Assembly: GCF_019037185.1 (NCBI RefSeq)
Contig: NZ_JAHHXM010000020.1
Location: 1-59,411, forward strand
Source of the DNA: Oceanobacillus caeni
Lineage (GTDB): Bacteria > Bacillota > Bacilli > Bacillales > Amphibacillaceae
DNA length: 59,411 bases
Reading direction: 5' to 3'
Position 1 is the stretch's first letter; each line of letters opens with the position of its first letter. The notes beneath the pieces are model-generated. The model worked only from the letters and a program-made list of their open reading frames with translations, did no database searches and had not been told where the DNA came from. Both the position numbers and the translations under genes were made by a program. Shown here piece after piece: positions 39,187-47,741 of this stretch.

Positions 39187-39225
39187 AAAAGGCTTGCCAT
39201 ATCGAGTCATGGAGAGCCTTTTAAA
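39187..39225. terminator. Bidirectional terminator
   Basis: AAAAGGCT and CCAT (39187-39200) pair with ATGG and AGCCTTTT (39209-39222), between convergent genes. Confidence 0.75.
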
Positions 39226-39273
39226 ATTTACGAATATAGTCTTCAATGTCTGCTATTCCTAATTTTAATGTTA

Positions 39274-39876
39274 TTACAATATAATATTAATTTCATCTAA
39301 AATTTCAATCTCCTCTTTTATGAACAAATCTTTAATCAATCTTAGGTCTTCCCAAGCGGAAGATCCAAGAATAAATAACCCTTGTAAATCATAAGAAAAA
39401 CAAAGTGTGGGACTTTTTGCTGCTTCAGAAATCCTTATACTTAGGTCATCTAAACATAGCCCTAAGGCTTCTTCTTCATTTGTAACAGCGTTAAATAAAG
39501 AATCCGTTCCTGACTCAGCCCAAATTGGAAAGAATACTTCTAAATCATACATACTCTTTAGTGAAACTTGAAAAACCTGTGTCCCTTGAGTCTTTTTATG
39601 CAATCTGTAATGTATATGATTTTCATTAAGTACCTTTTCAACTTCTTCTCCTGAGTAGGTTTCTATGAACCCTAATATAGGAAATGAACCGAATGAACCA
39701 TAAGCGGAATCAATAATTTTACGTGCTAATGGTAGGTATAAGTAGGCTGAACTATTTGTTCGTTCCTCAAAAGAAGTTAATTCAATTAAACTCTTTTGTG
39801 GAGTAATAAAACGGAAAGGTAATAAAGATTCAAATGAACCTTTGTTCAACGTATATTGACTTACAGAAACAAACAT
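39274..39876 (-). CDS. Hypothetical protein
   Basis: I do not recognise this 200-residue soluble protein. It is acidic, without signal peptide or membrane segment, and contains several aromatic beta-like stretches (FVSVSQYTLNKGSFESLLPF, VFQVSLKSMYDLEVFFPIW). ATG 39876 is chosen because AAAGGGG lies nine bases before it; a further in-frame ATG at 39903 lacks a ribosome site. It is monocistronic, convergent with the UDG-like gene and divergent from the serine-operon leader. Confidence 0.6.
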   Translation of the reverse strand: MFVSVSQYTLNKGSFESLLPFRFITPQKSLIELTSFEERTNSSAYLYLPLARKIIDSAYGSFGSFPILGFIETYSGEEVEKVLNENHIHYRLHKKTQGTQVFQVSLKSMYDLEVFFPIWAESGTDSLFNAVTNEEEALGLCLDDLSIRISEAAKSPTLCFSYDLQGLFILGSSAWEDLRLIKDLFIKEEIEILDEINIIL

Positions 39877-40058
39877 TTGTGAATTCCCCTTTAGAAATAG
39901 CATTTTCCTTTTTGTATTTTACAAATTTTTTAGCAGGGTCGGTAACCTATATACAACCAGAATATCAAGGTAATAACAACTTTTGAAGTTTAACCATCTG
40001 GTTGTTTAATTCCGAATGCTGAATTGTTTCCCATAATACTACACTACTATAAAAAGGG

Positions 40059-40087
40059 TTGAATGAGGTCGGAAATTTTGTTAAGAT
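40059..40087 (+). promoter_or_regulatory. SigA promoter of the ZTP-riboswitch transcript
   Basis: TTGAAT (40059-40064) and TAAGAT (40082-40087) are 17 bp apart. The start would fall near 40094, ten bases before the aptamer. No comparable promoter was found between the inserted repeat and serC. Confidence 0.65.
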
Positions 40088-40103
40088 TAAATTAAATTTA
40101 AAG

Positions 40104-40172
40104 GGCTATGTGTAACTGGCGAACGCGGATTACCGCGAGGGAGCACATAGTTTATAAGCCGTTCGCCTGGGC
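40104..40172 (+). ncRNA. ZTP (pfl) riboswitch
   Basis: The conserved ZTP-aptamer elements are all present in order: P1 CTATGTG with CACATAG (40105-40111 and 40143-40149), the TAACTGGCG core (40112-40120), an internal stem ACGCGG/CCGCGA, GGGAGC just before the P1 3' strand, and the downstream pseudoknot domain GCCGTTCGCCTGGGC (40158-40172). A terminator follows directly. ZTP signals shortage of 10-formyl-tetrahydrofolate, and serine is the main one-carbon donor, so control of the serC-serA genes makes sense although it is not the commonest target. Confidence 0.85.
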
Positions 40173-40225
40173 AGAGGTAAGGGATTTGATCGTTCGCGAT
40201 AGACCCTTGCCTCTTTATGTTTTTA
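40173..40225 (+). terminator. Terminator of the ZTP riboswitch
   Basis: AGAGGTAAGGG (40173-40183) pairs with CCCTTGCCTCT (40204-40214), with an inner ATCG-TTCG-CGAT tetraloop hairpin, followed by TTATGTTTTT. Confidence 0.8.
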
Positions 40226-40230
40226 GATGT

Positions 40231-40375
40231 TGTTCAAAAAGTCCGGTGAAAATGACACTTCGCATTTCTTCGTTGGCTTGCTTTTCCGCTCCTCACGTAT
40301 TAGTTGCATACGTTCCGGTACTCAAAGCTACGCCGCCTCGAACTGCTCGGTCCTTTTCATCCTCTTTTTTGAACA
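40231..40375. repeat. Interspersed repeat inserted before serC
   Basis: Terminal inverted repeats TGTTCAAAAAG (40231-40241) and CTTTTTTGAACA (40364-40375) bound a 145-bp element with GC-rich interior (TTCTTCGTTGGCTTGC..CTCCTCACGTATTAG). I recognise this as a repeat scattered in Bacillaceae genomes. It separates the riboswitch terminator from serC. Open frames across it are not genes. Confidence 0.7.
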
Positions 40376-40525
40376 CGGAATTTTAGTGGGAAAATTTACA
40401 AAAGGGAAATTTGACCTACTAATAAGTCCTAGATTGTTGTAAAATATAATTACTTTGTTAATTGTTTTGAGTATTACATTTATTTTCATAGATTTTTTAT
40501 CAAACATAAAGGTGTGAAGGTAACA

Positions 40526-41608
40526 ATGAATAGAGTCTACAATTTCTCAGCAGGTCCTTCTATGCTTCCATTACAAGTATTAGAAAAGGCTCAAAAGGAA
40601 CTAGTCAATTACAATAATTCCGGAATGTCCGTAATGGAGTTAAGCCACCGTTCAGGTTGGTTTACTGATATTATCACGGAAGCAGAGCAACTTTTAAGAG
40701 AATTAATGGGGATTCCTGAAAATTATAAAGTACTTTTCCTTCAAGGGGGAGCCTCTCAACAGTTTGCGGCAATTCCTATGAATTTATTTGGTGAAAACAA
40801 AAAGGCAGATTACGTTAATACAGGTTCATGGTCTAAAAAGGCTATAAAAGAAGCGGAGAAATTTGGTGACATCCGTGTTATTGCTTCTTCAGAGGATAAA
40901 AATTTCACCTATATACCAGCTGTAAACAAAGGAATGATTGATCCTGAGGCAGCTTATGTTCATATTACTACAAACAATACAATTGAAGGTACAGCTTTTC
41001 GCGAAGTTCCAGATATAGGAAACGTACCATTAGTAGCTGACATGTCTTCTAATATTCTATCTGAAGAAATAGATGTTTCGAAATTTGGTTTAATATATGC
41101 TGGGGCTCAAAAGAATATTGGTCCAGCGGGATTAACGGTAGTCATTATCCGTGAAGATCTCATTGGTAAGGCACAAGATAACTGTCCAACCATGTTGGAT
41201 TTCGAAACACATAGTGAAAGTGGCTCCTTATACAACACCCCTCCAACTTTTGCTATCTATATGGCGAAATTAGTTTTTGAATGGATCAAAGAACTAGGTG
41301 GGTTAAAAGAAATAGAAAAAGTGAACCGCGAAAAAGCGGACATTTTATACCGTTGTATTGAAGAGTCTAACATGTTTACTTCTCCTGTTGAAAGAAGTTC
41401 AAGATCTATCATGAACATACCTTTTGTTACTCCGTCAAAGGAATTAGACGCTTTGTTCGTGAAAGAGGCAAAAGAAGCAGGGTTAGAAACATTAAAAGGC
41501 CATCGTTCTGTTGGTGGAATGAGAGCTAGTATTTATAATGCAATGCCGGTTGAAGGAGTTCAAGCGTTAGTAGAGTTTATGAAGAAATTTGAACAAAAAC
41601 ATCAATAA
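40526..41608 (+). CDS. serC: Phosphoserine aminotransferase
   Basis: The 360-residue PLP enzyme converts 3-phosphohydroxypyruvate and glutamate to 3-phosphoserine. It begins [14 protein letters not shown], the class-V aminotransferase start, and shows [10 protein letters not shown] and [12 protein letters not shown] with the PLP-binding lysine; [16 protein letters not shown] is the SerC C-terminal signature. ATG 40526 follows GAAGGT; GTG 40514 is less likely. SerA follows after 15 bp, forming a two-step serine operon probably controlled by the ZTP riboswitch. Confidence 0.92.
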   Translation: MNRVYNFSAGPSMLPLQVLEKAQKELVNYNNSGMSVMELSHRSGWFTDIITEAEQLLRELMGIPENYKVLFLQGGASQQFAAIPMNLFGENKKADYVNTGSWSKKAIKEAEKFGDIRVIASSEDKNFTYIPAVNKGMIDPEAAYVHITTNNTIEGTAFREVPDIGNVPLVADMSSNILSEEIDVSKFGLIYAGAQKNIGPAGLTVVIIREDLIGKAQDNCPTMLDFETHSESGSLYNTPPTFAIYMAKLVFEWIKELGGLKEIEKVNREKADILYRCIEESNMFTSPVERSSRSIMNIPFVTPSKELDALFVKEAKEAGLETLKGHRSVGGMRASIYNAMPVEGVQALVEFMKKFEQKHQ

Positions 41609-41623
41609 AGGGCGGGAATATAA

Positions 41624-42823
41624 ATGGCTACAGTAACGATGAGTAAAGTAAAAACGATTAAAACATTAAATCAAATTGCTGAAATAGGTCTGAAGGAATT
41701 TGATCCAGAAAAATATACAGTTGATCATGATGTTGAAAGTCCAGATGCGGTTTTAGTTCGTAGTTTTAACATGCATGGCATGGAATTTGACCAAAATTTA
41801 AAAGCAATTGCACGCGCAGGAGCTGGGGTTAATAATATCCCAATCGATCAATGTACAGAAAATGGAATTGTTGTGTTTAATACACCTGGCGCGAATGCAA
41901 ATGCTGTAAAAGAACTTGTGATTACTTCTTTAATGGCGTCTTCTCGTAATCTATTTGAAGGAATCACTTGGGCTAAAACAATTGAAAATAAAGGCGAGGA
42001 AATTCCTAAACTTGTAGAAGCGGGTAAAAAGCAATTTGTTGGTAAGGAAATTAAAGGAAAAACATTAGGTGTTATTGGATTAGGTTCTGTTGGTTCTCTT
42101 GTAGCGAATGATGTTCTACATTTAGGTATGGATGTTATTGGATATGACCCATTTATCTCAGTCAATACAGCATGGAATTTGTCCCGTAATGTACAACGTG
42201 CGATGTCTTTGGAAGAAGTATATGCTAATTCTGACTATATTACGGTTCACGTTCCTTTAACGGATGATACAAAAGGAATGTTCAATAGAGAAGCATTTAA
42301 GGTTATGAAAGACGGTGTTCATATTTTAAACTTCTCTCGTGGAGAATTAGTAAATGAGGTAGACATGGAAGCTGCACTTGAAAGTGGAAGAGTAGGAAAA
42401 TATATTACAGACTTCCCTAATGAAACAGTACTCAAAATGAATAATGTTGTTTCTATCCCACACCTTGGTGCTTCAACTAGTGAATCTGAAGAAAACTGTG
42501 CAGTAATGGCAGCTCATCAAGTGAAAGACTTTTTAGAAACAGGAAACATTGTAAATTCTGTTAACTTCCCGAATGCAACGCTTCCTTATACAGGTAGACG
42601 ACGTGTTGCTGCTTTTCATCATAATGTAAAAAACATGGTTGGTCGAATTACATCCGTGATTTCTGAACATGACTTAAATATCGCTGACATGGTTAACAGA
42701 AGTCGTGGAGATTATGCCTATACCATGATTGATATCGATGAAGAAGTTAACGGAGATGTTGTTCCTAGCTTGCTAAAGGCTATCGGTGAAATCGACAATA
42801 TGGTTACTGTTCGCATCATTTAA
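41624..42823 (+). CDS. serA: D-3-phosphoglycerate dehydrogenase
   Basis: The 399-residue NAD-dependent enzyme catalyses the first step of serine synthesis. The Rossmann motif GVIGLGSVGSLVA (about 146-158), catalytic NFSRGELV arginine and PHLGASTSESEENCA are present, and a C-terminal ACT domain (about 325-399) could sense serine. It is the short form lacking the extra substrate-binding domain of the 525-residue Bacillus type. Start ATG 41624 follows GGGCGGG. It is operonic with serC. Confidence 0.92.
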   Translation: MATVTMSKVKTIKTLNQIAEIGLKEFDPEKYTVDHDVESPDAVLVRSFNMHGMEFDQNLKAIARAGAGVNNIPIDQCTENGIVVFNTPGANANAVKELVITSLMASSRNLFEGITWAKTIENKGEEIPKLVEAGKKQFVGKEIKGKTLGVIGLGSVGSLVANDVLHLGMDVIGYDPFISVNTAWNLSRNVQRAMSLEEVYANSDYITVHVPLTDDTKGMFNREAFKVMKDGVHILNFSRGELVNEVDMEAALESGRVGKYITDFPNETVLKMNNVVSIPHLGASTSESEENCAVMAAHQVKDFLETGNIVNSVNFPNATLPYTGRRRVAAFHHNVKNMVGRITSVISEHDLNIADMVNRSRGDYAYTMIDIDEEVNGDVVPSLLKAIGEIDNMVTVRII

Positions 42824-42837
42824 CTAAGATACTCTAA

Positions 42838-42876
42838 AAAAACAACCTGTTCCTTTCGTGAGGTACAGGTTGTTTT
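42838..42876. terminator. Bidirectional terminator after serA
   Basis: AAACAACCTGT (42840-42850) pairs with ACAGGTTGTTT (42864-42874), extended inward by CCT/AGG and outward by A and T runs. Confidence 0.85.
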
Positions 42877-42882
42877 TAGTTG

Positions 42883-43692
42883 TTAGGTATTTTTTGCAAA
42901 TTCTCCATCGACTTCAACGGTTTCAAAAATATTTATAAATGCTTTTGCATCGTGTTTTCTAACAATTTCCTTTACCTTTATGGTTTCATAGCGAGTAACG
43001 ATGATCATTAAGATTTGTTTTTTCTCTAACGTGTATCCACCATAACCATCTGTAATGGTAATACCGCGATATATAGATTGTAATAGATCCTGACGTATTT
43101 GTTCTCCTTTTGTCGTAACAATTTGCATCGTAAGCTTAATGTGGTTCGTGTGAATCGCGTCAATAATTTTACCCGTGATATAGATAGATAATAATGTATA
43201 TAAAGCAAGATCCCAACCAAAGATAAAGCCTGAGAACAGGACAATAACGCCATTCATTGCAGTTAATAGAAGTCCAACACTTACATTACTAGTTCTTGAT
43301 ATAATAATTGCAATAATATCTAAACCGCCCGATGACCCAGAGTACTTTAATATCAGACCAACACCAATTCCACTAATGACTCCACCGAAAATAGCGGATA
43401 GTAATGTGTTCTCCGCTATAGCGTGAACTGGCAATACATATAAAAAGATGGAAAGAGAAATGACGCAAAGAAGCGTATTATAGGTAATTTCCTTGCCTAG
43501 TTTATAGTAACCAAGAATGATAATAGGTAAGTTTAGTACAAAGTTTAATAACCCAATATCGAATGGAGTGATTAAACCAATTAAAATAGCAATCCCACTA
43601 AGTCCACTACTTAAAATTTCATGAGGAACTAAGAAGAAATTAAAGCCAAAGCTAATAATAAATGAACTAATAATAACAATAAAGTATTTCAT
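42883..43692 (-). CDS. YitT-family membrane protein
   Basis: The 269-residue protein has five or six N-terminal hydrophobic segments (to about residue 170) and a C-terminal DUF2179 domain (about 190-262, ITITDGYGGYTLEKKQILMIIVTRYE). This is the YitT/YpjC architecture, whose function is unknown although some members affect amino acid export. It starts at ATG 43692 behind AGGAGATAT. The 264-bp leader to the next gene has a small hairpin GGTAAG/CTTACC (43719-43734) and a TTGACA on the minus strand, but I see no further gene. Confidence 0.8.
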   Translation of the reverse strand: MKYFIVIISSFIISFGFNFFLVPHEILSSGLSGIAILIGLITPFDIGLLNFVLNLPIIILGYYKLGKEITYNTLLCVISLSIFLYVLPVHAIAENTLLSAIFGGVISGIGVGLILKYSGSSGGLDIIAIIISRTSNVSVGLLLTAMNGVIVLFSGFIFGWDLALYTLLSIYITGKIIDAIHTNHIKLTMQIVTTKGEQIRQDLLQSIYRGITITDGYGGYTLEKKQILMIIVTRYETIKVKEIVRKHDAKAFINIFETVEVDGEFAKNT

Positions 43693-43921
43693 AAATGATA
43701 TCTCCTCTTACTCATTTCGGTAAGTTTTCTTACCAAAGCCCCATGGAATGAGTTTCTCTTATTATGACCAGGGGATTCACTTTTTAACAGATAGAAGGGT
43801 ATAAATTTTCTCACGGTATCATTAATCATGTCAAGCTTTCCTAGTGTAACGAACCTTAACAAAACTGTCCAACTAAAATTGTAACCCATTTAACCTTCTT
43901 TATTTTCAATTTGGAAATAAA

Positions 43922-43952
43922 AAGAACACCTCTTTTATTTAGAGGCATTCTC
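43922..43952 (-). terminator. Terminator of csaA
   Basis: On the minus strand GAATGCCTCT..AGAGGTGTTC forms a stem followed by TTTTTATTT. Confidence 0.7.
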
Positions 43953-43956
43953 CATG

Positions 43957-44289
43957 TTAAGCAATAGGTGTTCCGTTTTTAACCGGCTCGTCAGGTTGTA
44001 GGAGGACAACATCGCCTTCTTCTGGTACACCACCAATTACTAAAACTTCTGATTTGAATCCTGCAATTCTCATAGGAGGGAAGTTAACGACACTAACCAC
44101 TTGTCTGCCTATTAACTTTTCAGCCTCATATCGTTTTGTTATTTGTGCCGATGAGTTCTTGAATCCAACTTCTTCTCCAAAATCAATTTTTAACTTGATT
44201 GCGGGTTTACGCGCCTCGGGGAAAGGCTTGGCCTCAACAATTGTACCAATTCTTATGTCTAACTTTTGAAAATCGTCAAACGTTGCCAT
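43957..44289 (-). CDS. csaA: CsaA, tRNA-binding-domain chaperone
   Basis: This 110-residue protein is an OB-fold tRNA-binding domain (PF01588) of the CsaA type, linked in B. subtilis to protein export and chaperoning. DIRIGTIVEAKPFPEARKPA and NFPPMRIAGFKSEVLVIGG are the conserved dimer and RNA-binding stretches. The start is ATG 44289 behind GAGGTGA; GTG 44298 overlaps that site. The length equals that of B. subtilis CsaA. It is divergent from fabF. Confidence 0.87.
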   Translation of the reverse strand: MATFDDFQKLDIRIGTIVEAKPFPEARKPAIKLKIDFGEEVGFKNSSAQITKRYEAEKLIGRQVVSVVNFPPMRIAGFKSEVLVIGGVPEEGDVVLLQPDEPVKNGTPIA

Positions 44290-44435
44290 TTGATTCACCT
44301 CATTTTTGTTCTTGCTATTATTTTAGCAATATTTGGTAATTTTTAGTATACAAACTTAAAAGTTTTAAATTCTAGGGTTCAGTCTATATAATGTAACGTA
44401 TGAATAATAATAAATGATAATAGGAGAGAAACCTT

Positions 44436-45677
44436 GTGAAAAAAAGAGTCGTAATTACAGGAGTTGGAGCAGTGACTCCACTTGGAAATGATGCTTTTAC
44501 AACTTGGGATAACATAAAAGCAGGTAAATCAGGTATTGCGGAATCTACATTAATAGATAAGGAGAAGGTAGATGTTAAGATTGCTGGTGAAGTAAAGGAT
44601 TTTAACCCCAGTGATTTTATGGATAAAAGAGAAGCAAGAAGAATGGGACGCTTTAGTCAGTTTGCTGTTGCAGCAAGCAAAATGGCCATGGATGATGCCG
44701 GGATGAAAGTTGGGAAAGACGTAAGTTCGGAAAGAATTGGTGTATGGATCGGCTCTGGGATAGGTGGTCTAGGTGAATTTGAGGCTAACTTCAAAAAGTT
44801 CGCAGAAAAAGGCCAACGTAGAGTAAGTCCATTTACTATCCCTATGTTCATACCGGACATGGCTGCTGGAAGGGTTTCTATCGAGCTCGGTACAAAAGGT
44901 ATGGTGAATTGCTCTGTAACAGCATGTGCCTCAGGGACAAACTCCATTGGTGATGCCTTCCGCGTCATTCAAAACGGTCAAGCGGATGTAATGGTTTCCG
45001 GAGGATCGGAGGCATGTATTACGAACATGTCGGTTGCTGGCTTTTCTAATATGACTGCACTTAGTAAAAATTCTGATCCAAACAGTGCCAGTCGGCCTTT
45101 TGATAAAAATAGGGATGGATTTGTCATTGCAGAAGGATGCGGAATTCTAGTGTTAGAGGAGTTGGACCATGCTTTATCGCGTGGAGCGACTATATATGCT
45201 GAGTTAATTGGATATGGTGCAACAGGTGATGCCTATCATATTACCTCACCAGCACCGGATGGAGAAGGTGCAAAGCGTTCAATGGAAGAGGCTATAAAAG
45301 ACGCAGGAATCTCACCTGATCAAGTTGATTATATTAATGCTCATGGGACTTCCACTTTTTATAATGATTTATATGAAACAATCGCAATCAAACAATTATT
45401 TGGCGAGCATGCCTACGAATTATCTGTAAGCTCAACGAAGTCAATGACAGGTCATCTATTAGGAGGAGCGGGTGGAGTAGAGGCTATTTTCTCTATTCTA
45501 GCTATTCGTGACTCTATCATGCCACCAACTATTAACTACGAAACCCCAGATGAAGAACTTGATTTAGACTACGTACCAAATGTAGCTAAAGAAAAGAATC
45601 TTAATATAACGTTATCCAATTCATTAGGATTCGGCGGACATAATGCTACCATTGTTTTTAAGAAGTTTGTTCAATAA
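44436..45677 (+). CDS. fabF: Beta-ketoacyl-ACP synthase II
   Basis: The 413-residue condensing enzyme elongates acyl-ACP with malonyl-ACP in fatty acid synthesis. The triad is C164 in [10 protein letters not shown], the histidine of NAHGTST and that of [10 protein letters not shown]. It starts behind ATAGGAGAG, with a -10-like TATAAT at 44387-44392. In many Bacilli fabF follows fabH; here it is alone, preceded by csaA on the other strand, and I see no clear FapR operator. Confidence 0.92.
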   Translation: MKKRVVITGVGAVTPLGNDAFTTWDNIKAGKSGIAESTLIDKEKVDVKIAGEVKDFNPSDFMDKREARRMGRFSQFAVAASKMAMDDAGMKVGKDVSSERIGVWIGSGIGGLGEFEANFKKFAEKGQRRVSPFTIPMFIPDMAAGRVSIELGTKGMVNCSVTACASGTNSIGDAFRVIQNGQADVMVSGGSEACITNMSVAGFSNMTALSKNSDPNSASRPFDKNRDGFVIAEGCGILVLEELDHALSRGATIYAELIGYGATGDAYHITSPAPDGEGAKRSMEEAIKDAGISPDQVDYINAHGTSTFYNDLYETIAIKQLFGEHAYELSVSSTKSMTGHLLGGAGGVEAIFSILAIRDSIMPPTINYETPDEELDLDYVPNVAKEKNLNITLSNSLGFGGHNATIVFKKFVQ

Positions 45678-45686
45678 AAGGAAGAA

Positions 45687-45729
45687 TAGAAATGAATGGT
45701 GTATTCGCACCATTCATTTCTATTTTTAA
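45687..45729 (+). terminator. Terminator after fabF
   Basis: ATAGAAATGAATGGTG (45687-45702) pairs perfectly with CACCATTCATTTCTAT (45709-45724), then TTTT. Confidence 0.85.
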
Positions 45730-45802
45730 TGTTTTTGAAACATACAAATAACTCTTTCACATGTTAAAATAAAATATATAGGTTTGAAGAAGGTGAGACG
45801 TT

Positions 45803-46417
45803 ATGAAGGTATGGTTCAAAAAAGTATTAGTAGTTCTGACAACGGTTGCAACATTAGGGATGTACACACCAACGGCATTACTAGAAGTGCAAGCAGACCA
45901 GGCAAAAGATAATCTCCCTAATTCAGATCAGAATGAGGATTCTTCTAATACAACGGTTCCCATTCAACAAGAGAAACCTATAGATATACAACGTGAACAA
46001 ACTTTACATCATCATAAAGAATATTTTATAAATGATATGCTCAATCAAGCGAAAGACCAAACGATGACTAAATTCGGTCCGAGAATGGTTAATAAAGTGG
46101 AAGATGAATTTACGAATCAAATTCTCCCTACAATGGAGTCTGTACTTGCAACTCTTGTGGATGACGCGGGAGATGATTATATTCATTATGAAATAACAGA
46201 AACTCCATCTAATGGTTATGGGGAAAAAATCTTTCATGTCTATGATCATAGAAAAGGGCAAGATGTTGCTAGATTCGATGTTCGCAGGGAGAATCGCCCC
46301 TTAGAAGGATATTTTTTTAATTTCCACTATCATCTAAGTAAAGATGGATTTAATGAACATCATGAAATAGGGGATTTATACTGGGATAAAAACATTCCAC
46401 CTAAATGGATGGCATAA
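45803..46417 (+). CDS. ypjP: YpjP-family secreted protein
   Basis: The 204-residue protein has a basic N-terminus and hydrophobic signal (about 5-32) followed by an Asn/Ser/Gln-rich linker and a conserved C-terminal domain ending in LYWDKNIPPKWM, the YpjP family signature. The family is confined to Bacilli and has no known function; a cell-envelope location is inferred. It starts at ATG 45803 behind AGAAGGTGAG and stands alone. Confidence 0.8.
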   Translation: MKVWFKKVLVVLTTVATLGMYTPTALLEVQADQAKDNLPNSDQNEDSSNTTVPIQQEKPIDIQREQTLHHHKEYFINDMLNQAKDQTMTKFGPRMVNKVEDEFTNQILPTMESVLATLVDDAGDDYIHYEITETPSNGYGEKIFHVYDHRKGQDVARFDVRRENRPLEGYFFNFHYHLSKDGFNEHHEIGDLYWDKNIPPKWMA

Positions 46418-46539
46418 TAACGGAATTATTGCTTTGAACCAATCAATTTATTTCAGTAGATGGTTTAAAGTAGGTATCTAATTTTGATTTAAGAATTAGA
46501 TGCGTTAAAATATAGTGAAATAGGTTTGGAGGGATTGTA

Positions 46540-46836
46540 ATGAAGGAAATATCTGCTAAAGATTTACAGGAAAAATTAGAAAAAGGTGAAAACCTTCATT
46601 TAATAGATGTTCGTGAAGATGATGAAGTAGCGCAAGGAATCATACCTGGAGCACTACATATTCGCCTTAGTGAAATTCCAGAACGTATGAACGAACTGGA
46701 CAAAGATAAACATTACTACATGATTTGTCGATCAGGTGGACGTAGTGGTCGGGCAACGGAATTCCTTAACGAACAAGGATATCATGTAACAAATATGGCT
46801 GGCGGTATGTTGGCTTGGGAAGGCGATGTGCAATAA
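46540..46836 (+). CDS. Single-domain rhodanese-like sulfurtransferase
   Basis: The 98-residue protein is one rhodanese domain. LIDVREDDEVAQGIIPGALHI is the N-terminal motif, and the active loop CRSGGRS places the persulfide cysteine at C63. It resembles B. subtilis YqhL/YtwF-type proteins. ATG 46540 follows TTGGAGGGA. It is likely cytoplasmic and involved in sulfur relay, with an unknown partner. Confidence 0.87.
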   Translation: MKEISAKDLQEKLEKGENLHLIDVREDDEVAQGIIPGALHIRLSEIPERMNELDKDKHYYMICRSGGRSGRATEFLNEQGYHVTNMAGGMLAWEGDVQ

Positions 46837-46843
46837 TACATTA

Positions 46844-46880
46844 GGGCTAAACCTCAAATTACTTGAGGTTTAGCCCTTTT
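46844..46880. terminator. Bidirectional terminator
   Basis: GGGCTAAACCTCAA (46844-46857) pairs perfectly with TTGAGGTTTAGCCC (46863-46876), then TTTT. Confidence 0.85.
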
Positions 46881-46884
46881 CGTT

Positions 46885-47601
46885 TTAGGAAAATAGCTCC
46901 TTATCCAATTCCTGTAGTAGTTCGCCAATTTTCTTGTCTTGTATCACTTGATCTGCATAGTGGTCTAATTCTGTCTTTTCTTGGTTAACAATGACTAGCT
47001 TAGCGCCATGTTCCTTTGCAATAAGAGGAAATTGATTTGCTGGTGTAACACTTAATGAAGATCCTAAAACGATAAATAAATCAGATTTTATTGCCTCTTC
47101 CTCAGCAAATCGGAAAGCATCCTGCGGCAACATTTCACCAAAGAGTACTATATTAGGACGCAAAATCCCACCACAGCTACAGTGATATTCCTTGTTTACG
47201 TACTCATCACTGTCGTATTCCTTCCCGCAGGATTGGCAACGTAAATGTTGTAAAGAACCATGAAGCTCAGCAACACGTTTACTTCCCGCAAGCTGATGAA
47301 AACCATCCACATTTTGTGTAATAATGGATTGTAGCTTTCCCTTTTCCTCCCAATCCGCCAGAATATAATGTCCCTTATGTGGATTGAATTCCTTTACTTT
47401 TAATACACGTTCTCTGTAAAAATCAATAAATTCATCCACATTATCGTTCAATGCCTCGGTACTTGCAATTTTACTAGGGTCTTTTTTTCGCCAAAGCCCA
47501 TTATTGGAGGAGCGGAAATCTGGTAGCCCACTTTCTGTTGACATACCGGCTCCGGTAAATACAACCATATTTTTAGCATTTTGAATCCAAGTTTTTAGCA
47601 T
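46885..47601 (-). CDS. NAD-dependent protein deacylase (sirtuin)
   Basis: This 238-residue Sir2 enzyme removes acyl groups from lysines using NAD. The NAD motif TGAGMSTESGLPDFR (about 16-30), TQNVDGFH, catalytic H114 in ELHGS, and zinc cysteines C122, C125, C141 and C143 are all present. It is related to B. subtilis SrtN. It starts at ATG 47601 behind GGAGGG and is divergent from htpG, with a 140-bp shared region. Confidence 0.9.
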   Translation of the reverse strand: MLKTWIQNAKNMVVFTGAGMSTESGLPDFRSSNNGLWRKKDPSKIASTEALNDNVDEFIDFYRERVLKVKEFNPHKGHYILADWEEKGKLQSIITQNVDGFHQLAGSKRVAELHGSLQHLRCQSCGKEYDSDEYVNKEYHCSCGGILRPNIVLFGEMLPQDAFRFAEEEAIKSDLFIVLGSSLSVTPANQFPLIAKEHGAKLVIVNQEKTELDHYADQVIQDKKIGELLQELDKELFS

Positions 47602-47650
47602 TTCATTCCCTCCATGATTATTATACTATTCATTATAACAACTAATTCCA

Positions 47651-47679
47651 TTGACATGAAAAAATGAATGTGTTATTAC
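47651..47679 (+). promoter_or_regulatory. Promoter of htpG
   Basis: TTGACA (47651-47656) and TATTAC (47674-47679) are 17 bp apart and about 60 bp before the htpG ATG. No CIRCE element is seen. Confidence 0.6.
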
Positions 47680-47741
47680 ATTTTATAGGGATTATCACTC
47701 AAACCTTAAGAGTGCTAATAAAAGATGAAGGAGATGTAACC

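Noticed and set aside
40108-40442. Two short frames before serC
   Set aside because: They cover the ZTP riboswitch and the inserted repeat, with no ribosome sites.
43689-43889. 66-codon minus-strand frame upstream of yitT
   Set aside because: It overlaps the yitT start and its promoter and lacks a ribosome site and recognisable content.
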